Assembly (NCBI GenBank): GCA_963693285.1
Contig: OY848928.1
Span: 3,968,501 to 4,032,500, forward strand
Origin: Xestospongia muta
Taxonomy: Eukaryota > Porifera > Demospongiae > Haplosclerida > Petrosiidae
Length of the DNA stretch: 64,000 bases
Direction of reading: 5' to 3'
Part shown: one piece after another, positions 50,801 to 61,871 of the stretch
Layout of the letters: every line of letters starts with the position of its first letter
Position numbering within the stretch: position 1 is the stretch's first letter
The notes under the pieces: generated by a model
Seen by the model: only the letters and a program-made list of their open reading frames with translations
Told to the model about the DNA's origin: nothing
Database searches by the model: none
Made by a program: the position numbers and the translations under genes

Positions 50801-52111
50801 CAACTATTACTCTAAGAGACTGACCACTATCACATGGTTTAAGAACATCCTGGATATCTATCTGTTTATCTTGAGTAACTTGAGGTATTTTATCAACTTG
50901 TCCTCTTAACATACACCATTGTTTCTGTAGTATTGTTTGAGGAGTGGCATTTCTGTCTTGTGTTTGTAGTAGTGCCAATCTTCCAAAGAAGTCTTGTCCA
51001 ACTGGTGGTGGCCAGTCTGTAGGGACAATAGGTTGGTGTTTGTATTGGTTTATCATAATATCACAATATCGCTGAACATCAGGGTGTAATGAACTGGTGG
51101 GTGGAGCATCATCATCAGTACATTCACCTTAATGAAGTAAGATACATATAGTAAGGTAAAGTAATACATTAATTGACTCACCTAATTGTTGTAATATAAA
51201 GGTAGTAATCTCTCTTAGTCTCTGATGTTGTTGGTTTCTTAATGCATGACAAATGTTCACTAGATACTGGTATGGATCTCTATGTGCTTTTAACTGTCTC
51301 TGTAACACACCTACCAACTTACTAGATTTTACCAAATCACTATCTCCTTTTGTTGTCATTATATCATTGTAAGTCTCAAAAGATATCAGTCCTTTAGAAT
51401 ACAGTACATTAGTTACACTGGTAAGATCAGGAGTAATGATACCACTAAGATCAGCAAAGTGAGTACGAAAAAGTTCACTTGGAGTAAGTGTGTCTATACA
51501 AATGTAGTGATGACAAATGTATATTAACATTAGACTGATTACCTTCATTTTTAATATCTAGTTGTCTTCTCATTATAGTAGCTATATCCTTATCTCCACA
51601 GTTCTCAACAGCTGAGATGAGTTCTTCCCAAGAGGGGTCAGTACTCTTTGTAATCCACCATTGTAAACCTTCCTCTAAAGCAAAGTGGTAGTCTTGATCA
51701 CTACTGGCCATTGTCTTGAGTCTTCTCCTCTCCTCTAGTGATACACCTAGTAGACTAGTGAGTTCAGTCCATTTATCTTTAACAACAAAACCACTCTTAA
51801 CAAGAAGTCTTAGAGCATTACTTGATGTCAATTCTATTGAAGTAAACGAGACATAGTCCCTGTATCAGTTATATGTTTTAATGTTTACCCGTTTTAGGTC
51901 CCGGATTGAGTTCAATATCACCTGATAAAATGAGGAGAAGTAAGAGAAATAAAACAAGAGAGAAGGTCAGGTTACCACCACCCTCATCTCCAGACCATAG
52001 TGACTCCACCCATCCTGAGATATCAGTAGTAGTTCCCTTTTTAGTAGTATATGGTATCTGATGACAATACCATAATCCAATACTGGCTCTCCATTGGCTA
52101 GTATCAATCAT
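47898..52111 (-). CDS. NLR3: leader-2A-Death-CARD-like-NACHT-LRR receptor (intact)
   Basis: Exons 51889-52111, 51543-51833, 51182-51493 and 47898-51127 close to 1351 aa with all junctions in phase 1. Residues 1-74: MIDTSQWRASIGLWYC, a Trp/Gly-rich stretch, a span of about 16 Leu/Phe/Ile residues and SGDIELNPGPKT. A Death fold occupies 75-171 (LTSLLGVSLEERRRLKTM) and a CARD-like fold 172-275. NACHT starts near residue 380 with GPPGIGKTTL, LLIIFDGWDEL and TSRSY. FLHLSIQEFLAAWWIA follows, and leucine-rich repeats run to the end. This is the cleanest full-length member of the array. It is head-to-head with intact PTBP copy 4 and tail-to-tail with PTBP copy 3. Confidence 0.88.
51889..52111 (-). 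other. Leader-2A exon (representative of four 223-nt copies)
   Basis: The same 223-nt exon occurs at 36672-36894, 43854-44076, 51889-52111 and 60947-61169. Each encodes 74 residues ending in SGDIELNPGPKT and a phase-1 donor. The hydrophobic span directly before the 2A motif is encoded by an almost pure pyrimidine stretch (tctcttgttttatttctctt then acttctcctcattttatcag), which also reads as a 3' splice site on the same strand. Confidence 0.85.
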
Positions 52112-52459
52112 TATTAGAAGATACAGTCAGTAAACTAACACACAATACTAGTAAATAGTAACTGTTGAGTTACACCCACTTTTTGAACAGAAAGGTTAGA
52201 GTATAATAATATTCATTAATAGATACTGACCTCAGTGTTATATTCATGAATATTAGTTGTAGTTAAATAGAATTCACTTCATTTTTTATTATGTAATGAC
52301 AATGATTTTATTATAGTTGTATTTGTAATGTGTTTTGTTTGTGTGTTAACTATCTAATTTACTTACTTTCACTATTCACTATTTAACCTTGTATGAGGAA
52401 ACTGTTCTTATTCTCTCATAGTTATTCTTCTTTCTTCTCTTTCTCTCTTCTACTTACTA
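52112..52459. promoter_or_regulatory. Head-to-head spacer, type alpha (second copy)
   Basis: This lies between the NLR3 and PTBP copy 4 starts and is nearly identical to 36895-37250. It presumably drives both genes. Confidence 0.5.
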
Positions 52460-55400
52460 ATGGAATCAGATTCTGCTGCTAAAAAGGTACATGAAACACA
52501 CTACATGACATGTACCAGTTAGTTGTGTGTATATGACTACACCATTATTACATTGTGTTCAGTAATCAACCTCCTAAATACTAGTGATTATTATAGCAAC
52601 AGTAGAGTGTTTTGACTTAACCTACAGTGACATATATAATATCAATATAAAAAGAAGAATGTGCTTTAAGAAATTCTTAGAATAGGGCACTCTTATCACT
52701 GGACTGATGTGGTATTTAGAGTAATTGATAGTGTGGTATTTAGTAATGGTCTGTCTCCTCCTCCTTCCTCTTCTTTGTTTCCTTCTTCCTGTTCTCTTTC
52801 CTCTATTACTTACTTACTTTCTCTTTTCATTCTTTAGCCTCGTATGGAGGAAACTGTCCCTACTGTTGCTACCTCTACATCTCGTGTTCTTCATGTTCGT
52901 AATTTACCTACTGAAGTATTAGAGAAGGAAATATGGATGTTGACTTCTCCCTTTGGAATGGTAAACATAGTAATATTATCTTCTGACTAATGTTAGTCTC
53001 TGTAGGTGAATAAAATTTTGATGTTGAAGCAAAAGAATCAAGCTTTTATTGAAATGGGAGATATAGGATCTGCTCGTAACATGGTTGAGTGTTTCTCAGC
53101 TAGACCAGCTCAAATAAGGTAATATATTCTATTTTAAAATATATAGTATTAGAGAAGGAAGTACTACCTACTATGATAGTATGTGTGTGTGTGACTACAA
53201 AGGTTTTGTTTGTGATGTTTGTAGTCAATCTGTACTACATTGTAGTGTATCATTAGTAATGTGACATAGTAATGTAGACAAATTGTCTCAAGTTATCATT
53301 TAAATATGTATCTATCATTTCTATAATTATAGTATTGTAACATATACTGTTTAATGTTGATGTATGTTCTTTGATATCTACAGAGATAGAACAGTTTATA
53401 TACAATTCTCAAAACATCAAGAACTAAAAACAGCCACAGTAAGTCATCTAGAGAAGTTAAATGATGTGAGATTACTTTAATTGTGTTTGTTAGTCAGGAG
53501 CAACCTCAATGGGCGGAGCTAGTCCAGGTTATGTTGGTTCTTCTCCTCAATCTATCAGTATGATTGGGATAGGAGCTATGCAACAGGGTCAACCTAACTC
53601 CATTTTAAGAGTTATTATTGAGAACATGTTATATCCTATTACCATCGATGTCCTTCATCAAGTGAGTGTGTAGATTTTATGGGTGGAGTCATTACATATT
53701 ATGTTAATATTGTTTAGATTTTTGCCAAATATGGTGATGTTCTAAAAATAGTAACATTCATAAAAAATGGTAACAGACATTTTTATGTAATTGAAGTGTT
53801 GTTAATGTTGTGATGTTTATAGGTCAGTTTCATGCACTCATTCAATATCCCAATGAAATAATTGCTGCTAATGCTAAAACTGTGAGTCATTCACTAACTA
53901 CAAACTAACATACTATATGTCTCTCTTCAGGCACTTGATGGTCAAAATATCTATAATGGTTGTTGTACACTACACATTGATTACTCTAAACTGTCTAACC
54001 TTACTGTCAAATATAACAATGAGAAGACTAGGTAAGTAGACAAATGTTTCTTGAATTAAATAATAACTATTTGTATAGAGACTTTACTCGTCCTGATCTA
54101 CCTGCTGGAGACCAAGAGACTGTGTCACTCCCTGACCTCTCAGCATATGGTATAATAGTATCAGTGTATGTGTGTATGTATCTATCTGTACATATGTCTA
54201 TCTAGGTCTTCATCCTGCTCTACTTCAATCTCCAGGTAGTAAGTTATTTATTTTATTAGGTCTAGACTGTTTTGTTTAGCATTCTCTCAACTTTGTGCTG
54301 CTCTTATTGCTCTGGGTACTCAAGGAGGAGGAGGTGGTGCTCCCTCTACTACAGTTGTTCTAGCCTCTAATCTCAATGATAAGGTAATATTGTGATGAAG
54401 AGACGTGTGTGTGTGTGTGTGTGTAGTATTTGTGTATAATTTGCACCATTGTTCTCTTCTTGTTGGCACTCTTTCTTCCTCTGTTGGCTCCTCTTGGGTG
54501 TCTTCTCCTCCCTCTCATTCTCCCTCCCTTCTTTCACACAAGATGATTTCTCCTCATGCTCTCTTTATTCTCTTTGGTACGTCTTTCTCTCTTTATCTCT
54601 CTATCTCTTGCACAATATGATCTAGTAGAGTCTGTTCACATTGATTTTATAGAATATTACAATGAGATTCTTGTATTTAGAGAAAGTATCATTGAACATA
54701 TCATTGAACAGACTATAATATTAAATGTGTAATGATTAATGTAGTGTTAATAAATGTTATATGATTTTGTAGGTGTGTATGGTGATGTAATGCGTGTGAA
54801 GATATTGTATAGTAAAAGAGACTCCGCCCTGATTCAATTTCGTGAACCTCAACAAGTTCAGAACTGTGAGTGATCTAAAGGTTAATTTATAATATTTTGA
54901 TATGGTCTCTCTCTCTCTCCCTCCTTAGCTGTTACTCATCTCAATGGTAGTATGTTATATGGTAAGAAAATCCATGTGACTCTCTCTAAACATACTCAAG
55001 TCCAGATGCCTCAACCAGGAAGTAATGTAAGATGATGTAATGACATGTACATATAGAGGTCATATTACCATATATAACATTGTTACATACATTATTATCA
55101 AGGTGTTCCTTTCTTCTTATTAGGAGGATGGACTAACTGAAGACTTTTCTAACTCTCCTCTTCATCGTTTCAAGGTAAATCTAGTGGTAACTTAGTCTCT
55201 TGGGTAAGTATTATCTCTTCTGTCATAGAAGCCAGGGTCTAAGAATTATCAGAATATTTATCCTCCAAGTGCTACACTCCATCTCTCTAATATCCCGTAA
55301 GAGAACTAGTAGTGTATTGTTAAATATAATGTGGTAACTGATATTGTAAATTAGATATTTATTGAAGTAAATGATATATCTATTGTGTTTATATATAGTG

Positions 55401-55655
55401 ATGGTATTACTGAGGAATATCTTCACAGTCTGTTTACATCTACTGGTGGTAATGTAGTCAACTTCCGTTTCTTTCAGTTAGTTATATCTTGTTCTGTCTG
55501 TATAACTTTATCTATCTCTTAGAAATGACCTACGTATGGCTCTAGTTCAGATGTCTACAATAGAGGAAGCTATCAATGCTCTCATTGTCACTCATAATCA
55601 TAAAATCAGTGAAACCAATCATCTCCGAGTTACCTTCTCAAAGAACACTCTCTAA
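52460..55655 (+). CDS. Polypyrimidine tract-binding protein, copy 4 (apparently intact)
   Basis: The exon order and splice sites match copy 1, starting MESDSAAKK at 52460 and ending SKNTL at 55655. I checked every exon by eye and found no stop or frameshift. Differences are mild: a 15-nt in-frame shortening of the Gly/Ala-rich linker in exon 11 (near 54340), Gly to Val near 53532, Ala to Val in exon 13 (near 54856) and Arg to His in exon 17 (cttcacag near 55426). The four-RRM layout is kept. It is therefore a likely functional second PTBP, with a slightly shorter RRM2-RRM3 linker. Confidence 0.9.
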
Positions 55656-56312
55656 GCCATCACTCATTACTGGCCAGACCCCCTAATTATATTTCAAGTC
55701 TTGCTTTTAGGCATATTGTTTGCTATTTCAAACTAAAATTTTATGTTTTTTTTCTTTAAAATCTTTGTCTTTCTTTTTTCATTAGAAGTCTTGTCTTTTG
55801 ATAGCTTTGTCTACTGAAATAATTTAATAGAAGAATGTTAGAATTAGAGGGGAGGTAGTTATTATAATTTTTATGATTGTGACGATGACGTCATTATTGT
55901 TAATAACAATACACCCACGTGTAATTGGCTGGAATCCAGCTGATATTATCTTATGTGTTAATTGAAGACTGTGTTGTCTTGTTGATTGAATTTCCTATTT
56001 ATTATGAATGTATGTCGTCTGTATTCAAGTAAAGAGAAGAGAACTACAATAAGTTCTCAGGGACACTCTTGAATATTTTTGTCATTGCAGTAGTCTTTCA
56101 AGATAGTCCACATTAATAATACCAGCTGGGTATCACAAACAAACAAAGGATGTTTACTAATTAAAAAGTATAGATCTAAAGTCACTTTATTAATATCAGT
56201 TGTATTCTGTCCCTGTACTATTATAGTAATGATGATATAACTGACATCACTACTATTTTGTTTGTATTCTTTGTATGGAGATCATATTATAATACTTTAG
56301 TTAGTTCAGTTA
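55656..56312. other. 3' flank between PTBP copy 4 and NLR4
   Basis: The structure is the same as 47245-47897, with the same direct junction near 56110-56130. No gene is seen. Confidence 0.6.
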
Positions 56313-59300
56313 TTACAACGGTTCTATTATTGGTAGAGGTTTTAGTGGTTGTTGTTGTTTGTGTATGTCAATTAATGTCTTCTCTTGTGATTGTAGAGTA
56401 TCTTTTAGGTCTGAGAAGAGATAGAATGACTTAATCCCAATGTACTGAAGTGTAGGATGAAGAAAGACAGTTTGCCAAAAGTGTTGTGCTAGTTCTATCC
56501 AGTTAGGTTGAGATAGTTTATTGTCAATGTTGTGTTTACAACATATGTAAAGAAGTTTCATTGTTGTGTGTGACTGTAACATTTTAGTAATAAGATGTAG
56601 TCCCTGTTCATAGAACAATGGTGCCATTATTTGTTGTATCTCTTCATAATTATAGTGACTAGACACATACGACTGATCTAGTATGAAGTTCACTTTAAGT
56701 TCTGTGAGTTTGTTCTTGTGAGAGATAACATTAAATAAAGTTGTTATCTGTTCAAAGTTAGTATCAGACAGTGGAATGGGTACACTCAACTCCTGTAGAC
56801 TGGTGTTATGTGAGAGACCAGTTGTTAGAAATGATAGGTAAGTACTGGAAATGGAGCGAGTAAAATAATCAGGGTCAATCTCAAAATATTCTATTGTTTG
56901 GTTTAGTGTTAACATTTCTTGTAAACTAGGACCCATAATGGCAGATAAGGTACTAGGACCCACTACTCTCAAAGCCTTAACTGTAGTATTACTCTGTAGA
57001 ATAGTAAATAGTTCAATAACACTATCAGTTGCGTATAGTAATAGTTCAAGTTGTTGTAGATTAGGATGACATTGAAATAATAGAGGTAGTGGGACTGGAT
57101 ATAGTATATGATCTAGTATAAGACAATGTAGTCCTTTAATATGTTGAGGAAATAATGATGTCTGTTGATGATAACACCGTCGTGGTCTGATCTCCAGAGC
57201 AGTAAGTGGTATGTTCACTATATCCAGTGATAAGACATCAGGTATGTTCAGTTTAAGAGCTTGTATTGTGTGATTGTCTCTTAGTAATTGTTTAACTAGT
57301 TTATCATAAACCTCTTTACTTGATATATAGTGTGTCCGTTTTATATTATCACATTTAAGCAAAAATGTTTGAATTGATTTGTTTCTTGTTACTCCTTTAA
57401 TCACACTGTTGACTGTATCATTAATATCAGTAAAGAAAGATAGTGTATCAATACCATAAGTTTTAATGTGTAGTACTAGTTCTTGTAGTGTGTTGTTGAT
57501 ATGTAAACTTTCCTCCAATTCAGATAAAGTCATCTTGTCTATCTGTATATAGTCTTCCGCATGTTGTGAATATTCACGGTATGCTATTTCAAAGTGTAGT
57601 ATCTTTAGATGTTGTAGTTTTATTAAGTGAAGTAGTACAAGAATAACATCAGATATTTTCTTTGGTACTGGTGTCATCAAGTGTATTGTAATATAACACT
57701 CTTGAAGATTGTGAGAGAATGATGATTGAAATAAATTCACTAATAAATTCATAGCTTTTTGATCATTATCTCCAAACATCACCTCTATCTCTAGTCCTTT
57801 ACACTTAACATTGTTCATCAATGTATTAGTAAGGAGTTGTACTTTCTGTCCATTTAGATGTCCCAGGTCCAAATAATTCCATGTTATGTTAGAGTTGTTT
57901 AAAAAAAATCCAAGACACAGTATGTCAAATAGTGATGATCTTAGTCCATGGAGGCAAAGTGAGTGGTTCTTCATAGATTGTGATAATATTTGACATAATT
58001 TTGTGTTCTGTGATTCATATAACAGTTGGAAGAGAATGCCATCCCATTCATCAGAAAGAGGTGAATCAATGTGTGACCTAACAGCTTCTGAATTCTGTCT
58101 GAAATGAGAGTAGTAACAGTTCTCAAATCCAAACAAAGGTCTCCTTTCACATTGTAGGTCAAGTTCTTTGTTAAAATATTGTTGATAGCTCTCATCTTCA
58201 AGGTGAGTTAGACCTGCTACAAACATCAGACACATTCTAAAGTGATCATTATTAAAATGTTCTGCAAACACTTCCTCTGTCTTCTCATACTTAGCTATCC
58301 ACCATGCTGCTAGAAATTCCTGGATACTCAAGTGAAGAAATTGATACCTCTCCTCAATACCTACAATAAATGTTGTCATTAGTCCAAGATAGCCTTCCTT
58401 CTCTGATTGACCAAGAGAGTGACAGAGTTGAATTGAAGAAAATGTCATTTTTGGATTGTTTTCTTTCAAACTGAGGTAAGCAAAATGACAAATCTCGTTA
58501 AATGTTGTATCTAAGACTGATGGTAAATGATGAAGGTTATATAATTGTACAGGTTTAGTATTGTCAATTCTCTTAATTTTAACATGTCTTCTGACAGTTT
58601 GTAGGATAAAATTCTTATATAATTCTGTAAGTGTTATTGGTAACTGTCCATCTGACTGACGATAAACTGAGATAACTATGGAACAGACTAGTGGTACATA
58701 ACACAATGACTGGACATCACCTCGTGTTTCAAGATCTTGAATAAGTTTCTCAGCTAGATGTGGTTCTTTTTCTAGTGTTCCTTTGACTACTGTCTTGATC
58801 TCCTCCTCTGAAAATCCTAACACTTCAACATGTCTGTTAACTGAAGATATTTCTAACAGTGAGTTAGAGGCATAGCTACGAGAGGTAACAATCACTGAAC
58901 ATTTGGCTAATATCTCTCTACGAATTATTCTAGTTGCTAGTGAGGATTGTCTGAGATCTGTACTTAATTCATCCCAACCATCAAAGATTATCAGTAATCC
59001 TTGTCCATGTACTTTTTGCACCCATTCAGTGACAGTGGTAACTTCATTACAATCATATGTGTACTTAAGAAGTTGTTTTATTTCATTAGCTTGAGCCACC
59101 TTGTCATTTCTGAGAGGACAGTAAAGTACCAAGTTATATTGTCCATGTGTGAGTTCTCCTTTAGCCCACATATTTAACAGTTTACGACAGAGTGTTGTCT
59201 TACCAATACCAGGAGGACCATCAACTACTACTCTAAGAGACTGACCACTATCACATGGTTTAAGAACATCCTGGATATCTATCTGTTCATCTTGAGTAAC

Positions 59301-61169
59301 TTGAGGTATTTTATCAACTTGTCCTCTTAACATACACCATTGTTTCTGTAGTATTGTTTGAGGAGTGGCATGTCTGTCTTGTGTTTGTAGTAGTGCTAAT
59401 CTTCCAAAGAAGTCTTGTCCAACTGGTGGTGGCCAGTCTGTAGGGACAATAGGTTGGTATTTGTATTGGTCTATCATAATATCACAATATCGCTGAACGT
59501 CAGGATGTGTTCCCTTAATAAGTCCTTTAAGCATGTACCAAACTTTCTGTAATAAAGATGTAGGAGTAGCCCACCTAAGTTGCATTTCTTGTAATTGTGA
59601 TCTTTGGAAGTGAATGTGATATTGCTGAACATCAGGATGTAATGAGCTGGTGGGTGGAGCATCATCATTAGTACAATCTCCTTAACAAAAAAAGGCATAT
59701 GTTATATTATAATAATACTAACATTATTACTCAAAAAGCATTAATATCTTAGATTCTAGAATGTTAATTAACAATTAGGATCACTTATTTTGATAGTTAG
59801 TACTGGCTCACATACAATGAAGGCCAATGGCCTTAGTATTCAAATATGAATAAAAGTTAAATTGGCAAGAATGAGATCAATAGTTTGTATTAATTGTGGG
59901 TGTGGTAGTTTGTGAATTTGAATTTAAATTATCATTAATATTTCCCATACTATCTAGTATTTGTTAGAACTACTTGATAGAGCCTCTACATGATATGTTA
60001 CTATGATTATATTATGATACAATATACTGTTGTCATGATGTTAAATGATGTCTATTAAATATGTTATACTTACTAGTAGTTTGATGTTGTTTCAAGTACT
60101 GGTATATCTTAATAGATAGAGCTTTGTTCTGAACAAATGGTCCTTTAACAACATCTATAATTGTTTTCCAATTAACAAGAGTAGATTGACCATCTGATTG
60201 TATCCACTTCTGAAGGACACGATCAAGTTTTAATGTATTAGACACGTTGGACTGAGCTAAACCATCAAGATAATTAGAACTCACTCTTAGACCAATACCA
60301 ACTTCATACCATTTTGCATCAATTTCTGCTAGTTGTTCTAAAACGTCATGTGTTGTAGGTTTATTAACTAACATATTTTAAGTAAATGTCATATATTATA
60401 TATTAAATAACTTACATAATAAAGGAAAGTCATTGAATTCCTCAGTGTATGTATCATTTCCTACTACTTGCTCCTGACTACCTGTATAATTAATATCTAT
60501 AATTATAGTACATTCACCAATCATGTGATATGTAGATACAATCGCATGATAACTAGTACAGTATATGTTATAAAGAATAATAACAACAAATCTTTAGTAC
60601 CTTCATTCTTAATATCTAGCTGTCTTTTCATTATAGCAGCTATATTGTTATCTCCACAGTTCTCAACAGCTGAGATGAGTTCTTCCCAAGAGGGGTCAGT
60701 ACTCTTTGTAATCCACCATTGTAAACCTTCCTCTAAAGCAAAGTGGTAGTCTTGATCACTACTGGCCATTGTCTTGAGTCTTCTCCTCTCCTCCAGTGAT
60801 ACACCTAGTAGACTAGTGAGTTGAGTCCATTTATCTTTAACAACAAAACCACTCTTAACAAGAAGTCTTAGAGCATTACTTGATGTCAATTCTATTGAAG
60901 TAAATGAGACATAGTCCCTGTATCAGTTATATGTTTTAATGTTTACCTGTTTTAGGTCCAGGATTGAGTTCAATATCACCTGATAAAATGAGGAGAAGTA
61001 AGAGAAATAAAACTAGAGTGAAGGTCAGGTTACCACCACCCTCATCTCCAGACCATAGTGACTCCACCCATCCTGAGATATCAGTAGTAGTTCCCTTTTT
61101 AGTAGTATATGGTATCTGATGACAATACCATAACCCAATACTGGCTCTCCATTGACCAGTGTCTATCAT
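56313..61169 (-). CDS. NLR4: leader-2A-Death-spacer-Death-NACHT-LRR receptor (intact)
   Basis: Exons 60947-61169, 60601-60891, 60416-60481, 60074-60367 and 56313-59680 close to 1413 aa, all junctions phase 1. It begins MIDTGQWRASIGLWYC and ends its first exon in SGDIELNPGPKT. A Death fold is followed by the 22-residue spacer GSQEQVVGNDTY... and a different Death fold (DVLEQLAEIDAKWYEVGIGL), so it uses the NLR1-type second domain where NLR2 and NLR3 have CARD-like. The last exon contains an internal duplication before NACHT: LHPDVQQY and ATPTSLLQKVWYMLKG are repeated as HPDVQRY and ATPQTILQKQWCMLRG. Walker A, Walker B, TSRSY and winged-helix motifs are intact. LRRs run to the end. Confidence 0.87.
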
Positions 61170-61871
61170 AACTACATTGAGAGATAAATTAAGTCAAGTC
61201 AAGATCTCTCATATCATTTAAGTATGTCATATCAAACGATAACTTACTCTACATATTAACTACTATACTACTAACCTCTTGTCTCTAATATATAGTCTCT
61301 ATAGTCAGTAGATATCAACACAATGTTATATACTCCACACAGTATAGACTGGTAGACAAGTAGGAACAGATAAATTGTCTGTAGTTATATCAAGAGGTGT
61401 GGTTTACTACTATGACCATATTTGGTCATTGTACAGTATAGTCATGTGAGCGTTTATAGTAACAATGACCTCATCTATATACTATATATTATTTATTTTA
61501 ATAAATACCTATAGAGCCTATAGTTTACTGTGTATTATATTGATCCTAAACATTAACACTATAACTATACTGGTAGTAAGTATGGACTTTATACCAGATA
61601 AATACCAAGTTTGTTAAATAAGCTATGTGTGTGTGGATGTTGCTCTTTTACTTACTTACTTTCTCTTTTCATTCTTTAGCCTCATTTGGAGGAAACTGTC
61701 CCTACTGTTGCTACAATAGGACACTCTTATCACTGGACTGATGTAGTATTTAGAGTAATTGATAGTGTGGTATTTAGTAATGGTTTGTCTCCTCTTCCTT
61801 CCTCTTCTTTGTTTACTTCTTCCTATTCTCTTTGCTCTATTACTTACTTACTTTCTCTTTTCATTCTTTAG
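61170..61871. promoter_or_regulatory. Head-to-head spacer, type beta (second copy), with a partial PTBP exon 2 duplicate
   Basis: This interval is homologous to 44077-44700. At 61680-61716 it carries the first 37 nt of PTBP exon 2 after a good acceptor, then breaks into intron 1 sequence (ataggacactcttatcactg). The same acceptor and exon start recur 192 bp later at 61872. PTBP exon 1 is not found. Confidence 0.6.

Noticed and set aside
51910..51960. Treating the NLR hydrophobic leader purely as an intron
   Set aside because: The frame is open in all four 223-nt copies, and NLR1 has an ATG-initiated shorter version in the same frame, so coding use is more likely. Alternative splicing is kept as a finding.
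26819..61169. NACHT genes as bacterial STAND contamination
   Set aside because: They have phase-consistent spliceosomal introns, animal death folds and AT composition like their neighbours, and alternate with PTBP genes.
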